From the NCBI GenBank assembly GCA_009777685.1, contig WRLJ01000055.1:1-9293 (forward strand): a stretch of DNA of 9,293 nt, read 5' to 3'. Positions 1-6,394 of this stretch are shown in pieces. The first letter of the stretch is position 1; each line of letters starts with the position of its first letter. The position numbers and the translations under genes are program-made. A model generated the notes under the pieces. The model saw only the letters and a list, made by a program, of their open reading frames with translations, was not told where the DNA came from and did not search any database. The stretch is from Oscillospiraceae bacterium. Lineage in GTDB: Bacteria; Bacillota; Clostridia; Oscillospirales; UBA929.

Positions 1-807
1 CACGACTGCGCCCGCGCGACGCTGTCCATCACGCCCCAGCACGTCGCCCAGGGCTTATGGGGCGGCAAAAAGCTGGCCGCGGGGACGTATGACGTCTGGT
101 ACGAGGACGCGCGCTCCTGGGAGCGCAAGCTGGCTCTTGTACGTAAATACGGCCTCAAAGGGGCGGGCGCGTGGGCCTTGGGACAGGAGCCGGAAAGCGT
201 CTGGCCGTCGTATTACGAATGGCTTCGGGGGCTGTCGTTTTCAGACACGAAGCACCACTGGGCCGCCGGCGTGATCGAGCGCGTCAAGGACGCCGGCCTG
301 GTTGCGGGTCTGCCCGATGGCAGGTACGCGCCGGACGCGCCGATGACGCGCGCAGAAAGCATCGTGCTGACCTGCCAAACGGCGGGCATCCGTCCGATCA
401 CCGCCGCGGGCCTTCCCCCGGACGCGGAGCGGCACTGGGCGGGAGGCTATCTGGCCGCCGCCTTGCGCTCGGAGCTGATTACCGGGCTGCCCGACGGCTC
501 TCTGCGGCCCGACGCGGTCGTTTCCCGCGCGGAAATGGCCGTCCTGCTGGCAAAGATCCTGCATCTGCCGGACACCGTCAACGGCCAGCAGAAGGTCTTT
601 CCCGACGTAGGCCCCGGCCATTGGGCCGCACGGTCGATTCTGACCCTTGCCGTCCATGACGTAATCGCCGGAACGCCCGGCGGGCTGCACCGCCCGGAAC
701 GGCATCTGACCCGCGCCGAGGCGGCGCAGATCGTATACAACACCTTCCCCCTGCCGAAGGATTTCCCGGGAACGGAATTGGCGGAGATGTATATCGCGCC
801 GAGGTGA
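1..807 (+). CDS. GH18 glycoside hydrolase with three C-terminal SLH repeats, 5' partial
   Basis: The reading frame is open from base 1 and stops at TGA 805-807, so 268 residues of the C-terminal part are visible and the start lies outside the window. Residues 1-78 resemble the end of a family 18 glycoside hydrolase barrel: a VWYEDARS segment, then KYGLKGAGAWALGQE, the usual last strand with its conserved Trp. The catalytic DxxDxDxE motif would lie upstream and cannot be checked. Three SLH repeats follow at about residues 80-126, 140-185 and 200-250, each with a HWA-type core and a TRAE/SRAE motif (MTRAES, VSRAEM, LTRAEA). In known SLH proteins these dock on pyruvylated secondary wall polymers. 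The inferred product is a secreted, wall-anchored enzyme acting on chitin- or peptidoglycan-like glycans. Substrate and signal peptide cannot be judged. Internal TTG or GTG codons are not the start, because the GH18 homology begins before them. Confidence 0.85.
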   Translation, partial: HDCARATLSITPQHVAQGLWGGKKLAAGTYDVWYEDARSWERKLALVRKYGLKGAGAWALGQEPESVWPSYYEWLRGLSFSDTKHHWAAGVIERVKDAGLVAGLPDGRYAPDAPMTRAESIVLTCQTAGIRPITAAGLPPDAERHWAGGYLAAALRSELITGLPDGSLRPDAVVSRAEMAVLLAKILHLPDTVNGQQKVFPDVGPGHWAARSILTLAVHDVIAGTPGGLHRPERHLTRAEAAQIVYNTFPLPKDFPGTELAEMYIAPR

Positions 808-828
808 GGGAGATGATAAAAATGAACC

Positions 829-852
829 GGACACGGCGCGCCGTGTCCCTAC
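829..852 (-). repeat. GTAGGG-type hairpin repeat A
   Basis: Bases 829-848 form a perfect 20-bp palindrome (arms GGACACGGCG / CGCCGTGTCC), followed by CTAC, so the opposite strand reads GTAGGGACACGG. It lies 21 bp after the SLH gene stop. It could act as a transcript-end hairpin, but there is no U-run. The same tip (GTAGGG or its complement CCCTAC) recurs at five other hairpins in this window. Confidence 0.6.
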
Positions 853-871
853 GGCGGATGGCACACACCCT

Positions 872-897
872 GTAGGGAGGGTCGCCCTCGACCGTCC
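872..897 (+). repeat. GTAGGG-type hairpin repeat B
   Basis: The tip GTAGGG (872-877) overlaps an inverted repeat with arms GGAGGGTCG (876-884) and CGACCGTCC (889-897), one mismatch, and a 4-nt loop. It faces repeat A head to head: CCCTAC ends at 852 and GTAGGG begins at 872, leaving a 19-bp spacer. It has the form of a short dispersed non-coding repeat. Confidence 0.6.
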
Positions 898-946
898 GCC
901 GGTGCGCGTGAAATCGGGAACATCGGCGGGGTTTCCGCCTGTTTTC

Positions 947-972
947 GGACGACCGGGGGCGGTCGTCCCTAC
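947..972 (-). repeat. GTAGGG-type hairpin repeat C
   Basis: Arms GGACGACC (947-954) and GGTCGTCC (961-968) are perfectly complementary around a 6-nt G-rich loop, followed by CTACA. The opposite strand therefore reads TGTAGGGACGACC. It is the best-formed member in this gap. The rest of the gap down to 1081 shows no ORF or promoter that I can support. Confidence 0.65.
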
Positions 973-1081
973 ATCCCTGGGTTTGTACATTTTGCCCGAA
1001 ATTTGCGGATCACCCGCAGGCGGCGGGGCGATTTGGATGTTCCAACCGCCCCGCCGTGCCCGCGCTGCCGCGGGGAGGGGC

Positions 1082-1633
1082 TTACCCGCCCCGAAGCTCT
1101 ACAATGATCTCGCCGGACAGCTTGGCTTTTCTCAGGTCATGCCGGGATACGCACACCAGACGCCCGCCGGTCAGCATTTCCTCAAAGCCCTTGCGGGACA
1201 GCCCCAGCTTTTGGCGCAGTACCGCCTCCGCCTTGAGGGTCATGGGAGCTTCCGGGATTATCGTGATCCGTGCCGGAGGGGCGGCGTCCGCGCCGATGAT
1301 GTCCACCTCCGGCACACCCGGCTCCGCGCCGCCGCGCCGGAGCAGGGCCGTGTCTAACGCATATTCCATCGCCAGGCCGGGGTCGTTTTCGTGAAAGCCC
1401 CGCAGCCGTTCCGGCGGGATGGAGCGCGGATGTACGCGGGAGAGCACGGGCAGGTTCCATGTGGCGTCGCAGGCGGCGCATTTGTACACCAGCCACACGT
1501 CCAGGCTTTTTTGCCGGGCGTTGACCCGAAACAGCCCGGAGGAGGTAAAGTCCCTCTTAACACCGCATCGTTTGCAGTACCGGCCCGCCGGCGGCGCGCT
1601 TCTGATTCGCGCCGTCCAGGTAATATGATTCAA
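1082..1633 (-). CDS. DUF1062 domain-containing zinc-ribbon protein
   Basis: This 183-residue protein of unknown function matches my memory of the DUF1062 family: an N-terminal WT motif, a CxxC pair at C20/C23, the segment FRVNARQKSLDVWLVYKC, a second CxxC at C52/C55, then an acidic middle (FHENDPGLAMEYAL). The four cysteines probably bind one zinc. Residues about 138-180 (LRQKLGLSRKGFEEML, then a Gly-rich turn and a basic stretch) resemble an S4-type RNA-binding fold, which would suggest RNA or ribosome contact; that is inference only. The start is TTG at 1633-1631. A TAG lies in frame six codons upstream with no ATG or GTG between, and a good site AGGAAGGA sits 9 nt before the TTG. The 19 residues before the first Cys suit the family. 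The gene is separated from mreB by the hairpin at 1751-1787, and its start lies inside another small frame (1557-1712). No confident promoter was found. Confidence 0.75.
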   Translation of the reverse strand: MNHITWTARIRSAPPAGRYCKRCGVKRDFTSSGLFRVNARQKSLDVWLVYKCAACDATWNLPVLSRVHPRSIPPERLRGFHENDPGLAMEYALDTALLRRGGAEPGVPEVDIIGADAAPPARITIIPEAPMTLKAEAVLRQKLGLSRKGFEEMLTGGRLVCVSRHDLRKAKLSGEIIVELRGG

Positions 1634-1712
1634 GTTCGACGATCCTTCCTATATTGAGCGTTTCAATCAGGAAGGCACGGAAGGGAGGACTGTACCCATA
1701 GAGTTTTTTCAT
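1557..1712 (-). CDS. Possible 51-residue small ORF overlapping the DUF1062 start
   Basis: ATG at 1712-1710 opens a 51-codon frame ending in TAA at 1559-1557. It begins MKKLYGYSPPFRAFLIETLN and continues IGRIVELESYYLDGANQK. A Shine-Dalgarno-like AAAAAGGGG ends 9 nt before the ATG, so initiation is plausible. The frame overlaps the DUF1062 gene by 77 bp in another frame, and the DUF1062 site and TTG start lie inside it. It could be a leader ORF that couples translation to DUF1062, a real small protein, or chance. The first 34 codons use normal-looking residues, while the overlapping tail (KRAAGGPVLQTMRC) looks like an out-of-frame shadow. I recognise no family. It is the only candidate gene between mreB and DUF1062. 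Confidence 0.35.
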   Translation of the reverse strand: MKKLYGYSPPFRAFLIETLNIGRIVELESYYLDGANQKRAAGGPVLQTMRC

Positions 1713-1750
1713 AGATGTTAACCCCTTTTTACATCAATTTTGGGAACGCG

Positions 1751-1787
1751 AAAGCCGCGGCAAGGATCAAACCTTGCCGCGGCTTTT
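1751..1787. terminator. Strong intrinsic terminator hairpin between mreB and DUF1062
   Basis: A perfect 15-bp stem with arms AAAGCCGCGGCAAGG (1751-1765) and CCTTGCCGCGGCTTT (1772-1786) encloses a 6-nt loop, ATCAAA. The plus strand ends in TTTT and the minus strand in TTT. The tail is short but the A/T pairs at the stem base extend it, so it may work in both directions. On the minus strand it would end the mreB transcript (stop at 1971) and insulate the DUF1062 gene. No plus-strand gene reads into it. Confidence 0.75.
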
Positions 1788-1970
1788 AGAAACGAACGCG
1801 GGACCCCCGTCAGGGGGCCGCAATCCAAACCAAAAAATCGACCGGTATCCTTGAGAATCGCGCCGCAAGAAAACCGGCCGCACAGCGGGCGGCGATTTTC
1901 TCCGGCCTATTCAATTCCTCAAAGAATACGAAACATGGGCCTTCTCCTTCGGGCTTGGATTGCGCGGATG
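1788..1970. other. Untranslated stretch downstream of mreB
   Basis: These 183 bp between the mreB stop and the terminator hold no convincing gene. A second hairpin with arms CCCCC (1804-1808) and GGGGG (1813-1817) around GTCA lies next to the main terminator. On the minus strand, a site-like GGAGAAGG precedes an ATG whose frame closes after five codons (MFRIL). It is probably mreB 3' untranslated RNA. Confidence 0.4.
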
Positions 1971-3002
1971 TCAACTCATCATTTGCCGGCGCCGGGACAG
2001 GTTGATCGTCCCGTCCTGCATGTCGCCCAGCATTTCCAGACTCTTGCCCGTGCCGTAGGCGACGCAGGAGACGGCCTCGTCGGCCACGAGGGTGGAGATG
2101 CCCGTTTTCTGCTCAATCAGCTTGTCAAAGCCCCACACCAGGCTCCCGCCGCCCGTCAGCACGATGCCGTTGGTCGAGATATCCGCCACCAGCTCCGGCG
2201 GCGTGCGCTCCAGAACGCTGTGAATGGCCTCCACAATGCGCGTGGACACTTCCTCAAAGGCCTCGATCATCTCGCTGGAGGTGACGTTGAAAATACGCGG
2301 CAGTCCCGTCATCAGACAGCGGCCCTTGGCCTCGATGGTCTTGTCCTCCGGACGCGGGAACACACAGCCGATGTTGATCTTCAGCTCCTCCGCCGTCCGT
2401 TCGCCGACCAGGACGTTGTGCTTGCGCCGGATATACTTGACGATGGACTCGTCAAACTGATCGCCGGCAATCTTGATGGACGTAGACTCCACAATGCCGG
2501 ACAGGGAAATCACCGCGATATCCGACGTGCCGCCGCCGATGTCGACCACCATGTGACCGCTGGGCTTGGCGATGTCGATGCCCGCGCCGATGGCCGCCGC
2601 GACCGGCTCCTCGATCAGGTACACGCGCCGCGCGCCCGCCTGCATTCCGGCGTCGATGACCGCGCGCTCCTCAACCTCGGTGATGCCTGACGGAACGCAA
2701 ATCACGATCCGCGGCTTGAACAGACGGAAGCCCGCCACCTTGCGCAAAAATTCCTTGATCATACGCTCCGTCATTTCATAATCGGAGATCACGCCCTCAC
2801 GCAAGGGGCGCATGGCGACGATATTGCCCGGCGTCCGGCCCAGCATCTTCTGCGCGTCCGTGCCGACCTTCAGCAGCTTTCCGGTGTTTTTGTCCACCGC
2901 GACCACAGACGGCTCCCGAAGGACGACGCCCTTTCCTCTGACAAAAACCAGCACCGACGCTGTACCCAAATCCATTCCTATGTCCCGGCTAAACAATGCC
3001 AT
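1971..3002 (-). CDS. mreB: MreB/Mbl-type rod-shape actin
   Basis: This 343-residue bacterial actin has the normal family length. It polymerises on the inner membrane face and guides the elongation machinery for peptidoglycan synthesis. Visible motifs are phosphate-1 DIGMDLGTASV (7-17), VPSGITEVEERA (103-114), the EEP turn (131-133), phosphate-2 DIGGGTSD (154-161), and the adenosine loop LTGGGSLVWG (282-291). The N-terminus MALFSRD is short and amphipathic, suiting direct membrane binding. The ATG at 3002-3000 has GAGGTG 4 nt upstream. It has its own promoter (3055-3083) and three phased repeats in its leader. It lies downstream of comF and is not next to mreC or mreD within the window, so Mbl or an MreB paralogue is equally possible from sequence alone. 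The end of the transcript is probably the hairpin at 1751-1787. Confidence 0.95.
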   Translation of the reverse strand: MALFSRDIGMDLGTASVLVFVRGKGVVLREPSVVAVDKNTGKLLKVGTDAQKMLGRTPGNIVAMRPLREGVISDYEMTERMIKEFLRKVAGFRLFKPRIVICVPSGITEVEERAVIDAGMQAGARRVYLIEEPVAAAIGAGIDIAKPSGHMVVDIGGGTSDIAVISLSGIVESTSIKIAGDQFDESIVKYIRRKHNVLVGERTAEELKINIGCVFPRPEDKTIEAKGRCLMTGLPRIFNVTSSEMIEAFEEVSTRIVEAIHSVLERTPPELVADISTNGIVLTGGGSLVWGFDKLIEQKTGISTLVADEAVSCVAYGTGKSLEMLGDMQDGTINLSRRRQMMS

Positions 3003-3010
3003 AGTTCACC

Positions 3011-3038
3011 TCGGTATTTATTCGGTATCGATCAGTAT
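3011..3038 (-). promoter_or_regulatory. Three phased TCRGTAT repeats in the mreB leader
   Basis: On the plus strand TCGGTAT occurs at 3011-3017 and 3022-3028, and TCAGTAT at 3032-3038, with start-to-start spacings of 11 and 10 bp, about one helical turn each. They lie between the predicted mreB start site (near 3048) and its ribosome site, the nearest one overlapping GAGGTG by two bases. This could be a transcriptional operator or an RNA-level site. No regulator is identified. Confidence 0.4.
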
Positions 3039-3054
3039 CAAGATTCACCCATTG

Positions 3055-3083
3055 ATTATATACTTTGTCCGCGGGGATTTCAA
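3055..3083 (-). promoter_or_regulatory. Sigma-A promoter for mreB
   Basis: On the minus strand, -35 TTGAAA (3083-3078), a 17-nt spacer and -10 TATAAT (3060-3055) come close to full consensus. Transcription should begin near 3048 and give a leader of about 45 nt. The -35 box overlaps the comF TGA at 3082-3080, so mreB can be expressed apart from the upstream operon. Confidence 0.85.
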
Positions 3084-3730
3084 GGGGTTGTTTTGTCGAA
3101 TTCATTTCTGGTCCTGGCCGCGGCCAGCAGCGTCACGCGCCCGGCCCCGGCCTCTAAAATGACCCGCCTGCATTCCGAAAACGTGGCGCCGGTGGTGCAG
3201 ATATCGTCCACCAAAAGCACCCGCGCCCCGGCGGGAAGCGCTTTCCGGGACTTCGGTCTGACAGCAAAGGCGTCCTTTACATTCCGCCTGCGCTCATCCG
3301 CGTGTTCGGCCCGGAACTGCGCCCTGCCGTGGCGCTTGCGGACCAGCAGGGAGACCAGCGGCCTGTCCAGGGCACGCGCGACCTTCAGCGCCAGCAGGCG
3401 GCTTTGGTCGAAACGCCGTTTCAAACGCCTGCGCCAACCGCACGGGACCCACGCGACAAGGTCATAGTCTTCGGCTTGCACGCATTGCGCCATCACCGCG
3501 CCGAACGTGCGCGCGTACATCGTCGCGCCCCCGAATTTGAAGCGGTGCAAGGCTTTGCGTACCGGCCCCCGATACAGCCACGGCGCGCGGATGTCCAGGC
3601 TCCGCCCCTCCGCGGCCCGGGGAAGAGAGGTCCGGCAGGCGCCGCATACACAGACCTCCCCGCCATCCATCCGTATACCGCAGAATACGCATCGCGCCGG
3701 ATAGAGCAGGTTCAGAAGCGCCCCGATCAT
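3080..3730 (-). CDS. comF: ComF family protein (phosphoribosyltransferase fold)
   Basis: The protein has 216 residues from the chosen ATG. ComF proteins are cytoplasmic; Bacillus ComFC is needed for natural transformation, while related GntX and stand-alone forms have unclear roles. The N-terminus MIGALLNLLYPARCVFCG is the classic ComF opening, with a zinc ribbon from C14/C17 and C29/C32. KRRFDQSRLLA (105-115) matches the family RGFNQ-type motif. VLLVDDICTTGATF (171-184) is the PRPP-binding loop of type I phosphoribosyltransferases. The ATG at 3730-3728 overlaps the recD2 stop as ATGA, so the two are probably translationally coupled. A GTG at 3748 would add six residues (MRTHHA) but would overlap more and lacks family support. 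No competence pilus genes appear in the window, so a role in DNA uptake is inferred from the family only. Confidence 0.9.
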   Translation of the reverse strand: MIGALLNLLYPARCVFCGIRMDGGEVCVCGACRTSLPRAAEGRSLDIRAPWLYRGPVRKALHRFKFGGATMYARTFGAVMAQCVQAEDYDLVAWVPCGWRRRLKRRFDQSRLLALKVARALDRPLVSLLVRKRHGRAQFRAEHADERRRNVKDAFAVRPKSRKALPAGARVLLVDDICTTGATFSECRRVILEAGAGRVTLLAAARTRNEFDKTTP

Positions 3731-5946
3731 AGCGTGATGCGTTCGCACAGCGCGCTGTACCGGCGGCTGGTGCGGTTATTCCGCGTCATTTCGGCCACCA
3801 CGGATGCGTCTCCCACGGCAATCAGCCAGTCCCGCGCCCGCGTCATCGCCGTGTACAGCACCCGCCGGGTCATCAGCGGCGCGGGGCCGCGCATCGACGC
3901 CAGCACCACCGCCGCGTACTCGCTGCCCTGCGCCTTATGCACCGTAAGCGCGTAGGCCGGTTCCAGCTCCGTGAGCGCCTCAAATGGATAGTCTACCCAA
4001 TGCTCGTCGAATCGAACCACCAGCAGTGAGGCGCGCAAATCGACCTTGGCGATTTCACCGATTTCGCCGTTGAACACGCCCACTCCGGCTTCCTCCCGGC
4101 CGTCTCCGTCCTGAGCGTCATAGCGAACCAGATTATAGTTGTTGCGGATTTGCATCACGCGGTCGCCCAGGCGGAAGACCGTATCGCCGACGCGCTTTTC
4201 GGGCTTGTCCTCGCCGGGCGGGTTCAGGGCGGCCTGCAAGACCGTGTTCAGGGCGGCCGTCCCGCACGCGCCCTTCCGGGTGGGAGTAAGCACCTGTATC
4301 TGGGACGGCTCCAGCCCCAGATTGCGCGGCAAACGCTCGGCGCACAGCTCGACGACCGTGGCCACTGTTTCCGCGGCGTCGCCGCGCCGCAGGAAAAAAA
4401 AGTCCTTATAGTCGTTTTTCAGCGCGGGCATTTCTCCCCGGTTGACGCTGTGAGCGCCCATTACGATGCCGCTCTCGCGGCCCTGCCGGAATATCTCGGT
4501 CAGCCGCACGGCAGGAATCGCTTCCGAAGAAACGCAGTCCTCAAAGGCCTGCCCCGGCCCCACCGGAGGCAGCTGATCCGGATCGCCGACCAAAATCAGC
4601 CGCGTCTCAGGCTTTAAGGCGATCACAAGACTGTGCAGGAGCAGGATATCCACCATCGAGGTCTCGTCAACCACGACCACGTCCGCCTCCAGCGGACGCC
4701 GCGCGTCGCGCATAAAGCGCATACGCCCCGTATCCGGGTCCGGCCCGAACTCCAACAGCCGGTGAATCGTGGAAGCGGCCTCGCCGGTGACCTCGCCCAG
4801 GCGTTTGGCGGCGCGGCCCGTCGGCGCGGCCAGCGCAAACCGCCATTGGCGGCGCGCAAACAAGCTCAGCATCGCCTTGACAATGGTCGTCTTACCGGTT
4901 CCCGGCCCGCCTGTCAGCAGCATCGCGCCGCTTTGGGCGGCCAGCAGGACGGCCTTTCGCTGGTCGGGCGCGTAGGTCATGCCGGACCCGGCCTCGATCT
5001 CCGCCAGCAGCCCGGTCAGCTCCGGCGGCGCGGCGGCGGCCGGCTGCTGCGCGATTTTTTGGCGGAAAAACGCCGCGACCGCCGTCTCCGCGGCATACAG
5101 CTCATGCAGATAACAGCGGCTGGAGGCCTCGGGCGTCCCGTCCTCGCACATCACGCGCCGTTTGGACAGCAGGCCCTCCAGCGCGGGGGCCAGCACGGCG
5201 GGATACTCCTCGCCCAGCAGCTGAGCCGTGGAGTCCAGCAATTTCTTATGGGGCAGGTAGGTATGCCCGACCTCCATGTTGAAATACAGCTGATACAGCA
5301 GGGCCGCCTGCCGCCGCCGCAGATCGTCGTACTCCATCCCCCCGGAGAGGGCCATCGCGTCGGCCAGCGGAAATTCCACGCCGAACTCCGGCTCGATCAT
5401 CAGATAGGGATTCTCCGTTATCCTGTGCAGGGCGGCGGGACCGTAGGCCTGTGTGAGCCGCAGGGCGGTCTGCGGCTGTATGCCGTGTCCGGCCAGCAGC
5501 TCCATCAGTTTGCGTATCCCGATCTGGCGGGCAAAGCTCTCCGATATCTGTTTGGCGCGCGAGGCGGACAGCCCCTTGACCCTAGCCAGCTGCCCGGGGT
5601 CGCGCTCCAGCACCTGCAGAGCCTCCGCGCCGAACTCCTCGACAATCAGCAGCGCGGTCGCCTTCCCCACGCCGCGGATCACGCCGCCGGACAGGTAGGC
5701 CAGGACGGCCTCCCGCGTATCGGGGAGCCGCCGCCGGACCTTATGGACGGAAAACTGTTCGCCGTGGCTGGGATGGCTTGTCCAGCGTCCCTGGGCGGTC
5801 AGCGTCTCCCCCGGCGCGATATGCGGCAGACAGCCCACGGCGGTCACCAGCGTCCCGCCCGTATCCTCCACGCGCACCACGGCATAACCGCTTTCATCGT
5901 TGCGGTAAATCACCGACCGGATTTCGCCCTCCAATGTTTCGCTCAT
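3727..5946 (-). CDS. recD2: RecD2-type ATP-dependent DNA helicase
   Basis: This 5'-3' SF1B helicase acts without RecBC and in other bacteria is linked to repair and replication fork maintenance. It is 739 residues from the chosen ATG, normal for the family. Numbering from the alternative GTG, five residues earlier, an N-terminal OB-like segment (10-80) is followed by helix-hairpin-helix-rich RecD2 regions (about 86-190). The motor motifs are Walker A GGPGTGKTT (351-359), TIHRLL (398-403), Walker B VVVDET (428-433), GDPDQLPPVGPG (459-470), TVHKAQGSE (673-681) and YTAMTRAR (703-710). All core motifs look intact. The start is uncertain: ATG 5946-5944 fits the family opening (MSETLEGEI), while GTG 5961-5959 abuts its site. 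The upstream gene ends 21 bp before the ATG, and the stop overlaps comF by 4 nt. Confidence 0.95.
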   Translation of the reverse strand: MSETLEGEIRSVIYRNDESGYAVVRVEDTGGTLVTAVGCLPHIAPGETLTAQGRWTSHPSHGEQFSVHKVRRRLPDTREAVLAYLSGGVIRGVGKATALLIVEEFGAEALQVLERDPGQLARVKGLSASRAKQISESFARQIGIRKLMELLAGHGIQPQTALRLTQAYGPAALHRITENPYLMIEPEFGVEFPLADAMALSGGMEYDDLRRRQAALLYQLYFNMEVGHTYLPHKKLLDSTAQLLGEEYPAVLAPALEGLLSKRRVMCEDGTPEASSRCYLHELYAAETAVAAFFRQKIAQQPAAAAPPELTGLLAEIEAGSGMTYAPDQRKAVLLAAQSGAMLLTGGPGTGKTTIVKAMLSLFARRQWRFALAAPTGRAAKRLGEVTGEAASTIHRLLEFGPDPDTGRMRFMRDARRPLEADVVVVDETSMVDILLLHSLVIALKPETRLILVGDPDQLPPVGPGQAFEDCVSSEAIPAVRLTEIFRQGRESGIVMGAHSVNRGEMPALKNDYKDFFFLRRGDAAETVATVVELCAERLPRNLGLEPSQIQVLTPTRKGACGTAALNTVLQAALNPPGEDKPEKRVGDTVFRLGDRVMQIRNNYNLVRYDAQDGDGREEAGVGVFNGEIGEIAKVDLRASLLVVRFDEHWVDYPFEALTELEPAYALTVHKAQGSEYAAVVLASMRGPAPLMTRRVLYTAMTRARDWLIAVGDASVVAEMTRNNRTSRRYSALCERITL

Positions 5947-5967
5947 CTGTGGGTGAGACACCTTCCT

Positions 5968-6291
5968 TCAAGCGCCAAACAGCAAAAATATCTCTTCCCG
6001 CCGCAGCAGCCTTACTTCTCCCGTCTGCTCGCGCCGCCGCGCCACGCGCCGCAGGTCTTCCGGCAAGCCCTCGTCCAGCAGGACGAGAGTGACCTGCAAT
6101 TCCCCCGCCTTGCGCAGCCATGACGCGCGGCGCAGGTCATCCTCCAGGGCTCCGGCGGAGCTGGCCGCGCTCAATAAGTACAGCTTACTGCCGCGTCCCG
6201 GCGCGCTCACCAGCGCGGCGGCCACCCAAACCAGCGCGGCGATCCCCAGCGCGGCGAAAAACGAAATGACCGCGATCAGCGCTCCCGGCAT
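5968..6291 (-). CDS. Small single-pass membrane protein of unknown function
   Basis: This 107-residue protein has one strongly hydrophobic segment at residues 4-30 (rich in A, L, V, I and F) and then a charged tail. No signal cleavage site is obvious, so an N-terminal anchor with the tail most likely in the cytoplasm is inferred. The tail alternates predicted helix and strand: LEDDLRRASWLRKAGEL, then VTLVLLDEGLPEDLRRV, then GEVRLLRREEIFLL. I recall similar short anchored proteins of unassigned function in Oscillospiraceae but cannot name a family. ATG 6291-6289 is well supported by GGGAGG 8 nt upstream. It is the first gene of the likely operon with recD2 and comF, 21 bp before the recD2 ATG. 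A DNA-related membrane role would be a guess from neighbours only. Confidence 0.7.
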   Translation of the reverse strand: MPGALIAVISFFAALGIAALVWVAAALVSAPGRGSKLYLLSAASSAGALEDDLRRASWLRKAGELQVTLVLLDEGLPEDLRRVARRREQTGEVRLLRREEIFLLFGA

Positions 6292-6330
6292 ACCACACGC
6301 CTCCCTACAGATTTATATAGGCAGACTATG

Positions 6331-6374
6331 CGGAAACGGCGGAGGGTGTTACCGGAAACGGCAGAGGTCTGCCG
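6331..6374 (-). repeat. Direct repeat and dyad in the recD2 operon leader
   Basis: CGGAAACGGCGGAGG (6331-6345) and CGGAAACGGCAGAGG (6353-6367) match at 14 of 15 bases, with a 22-bp period, about two helical turns. The second copy overlaps a dyad, CGGCAGA-GG-TCTGCCG (6359-6374). Both lie in the predicted untranslated leader, between the start site near 6388 and the first ATG at 6291. A protein-binding role is possible but not shown. Confidence 0.45.
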
Positions 6375-6394
6375 CCCGGGTTCCCCCGCCGCGT

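Noticed and set aside
829..972. Hairpins A to C as a CRISPR array
   Set aside because: Stem sequences differ between units, orientation alternates and spacing is irregular, so there is no repeat-spacer pattern.
241..990. A 249-codon minus-strand frame opposite the SLH region
   Set aside because: It runs antisense to the SLH repeats and through hairpin repeats, with no recognisable motif.
1740..2690. A 316-codon plus-strand frame opposite mreB
   Set aside because: It begins at the terminator hairpin and has no family motif, while mreB on the other strand is certain.
4633..6123. A 496-codon plus-strand frame opposite recD2
   Set aside because: It is very rich in Gln, Arg, Gly and His, as expected from antisense translation, and no promoter or ribosome site supports it.
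6309..6318. TATATAAAT on the minus strand as a second -10 box
   Set aside because: No acceptable -35 hexamer lies 16-18 nt upstream, and a full promoter exists at 6395-6423.
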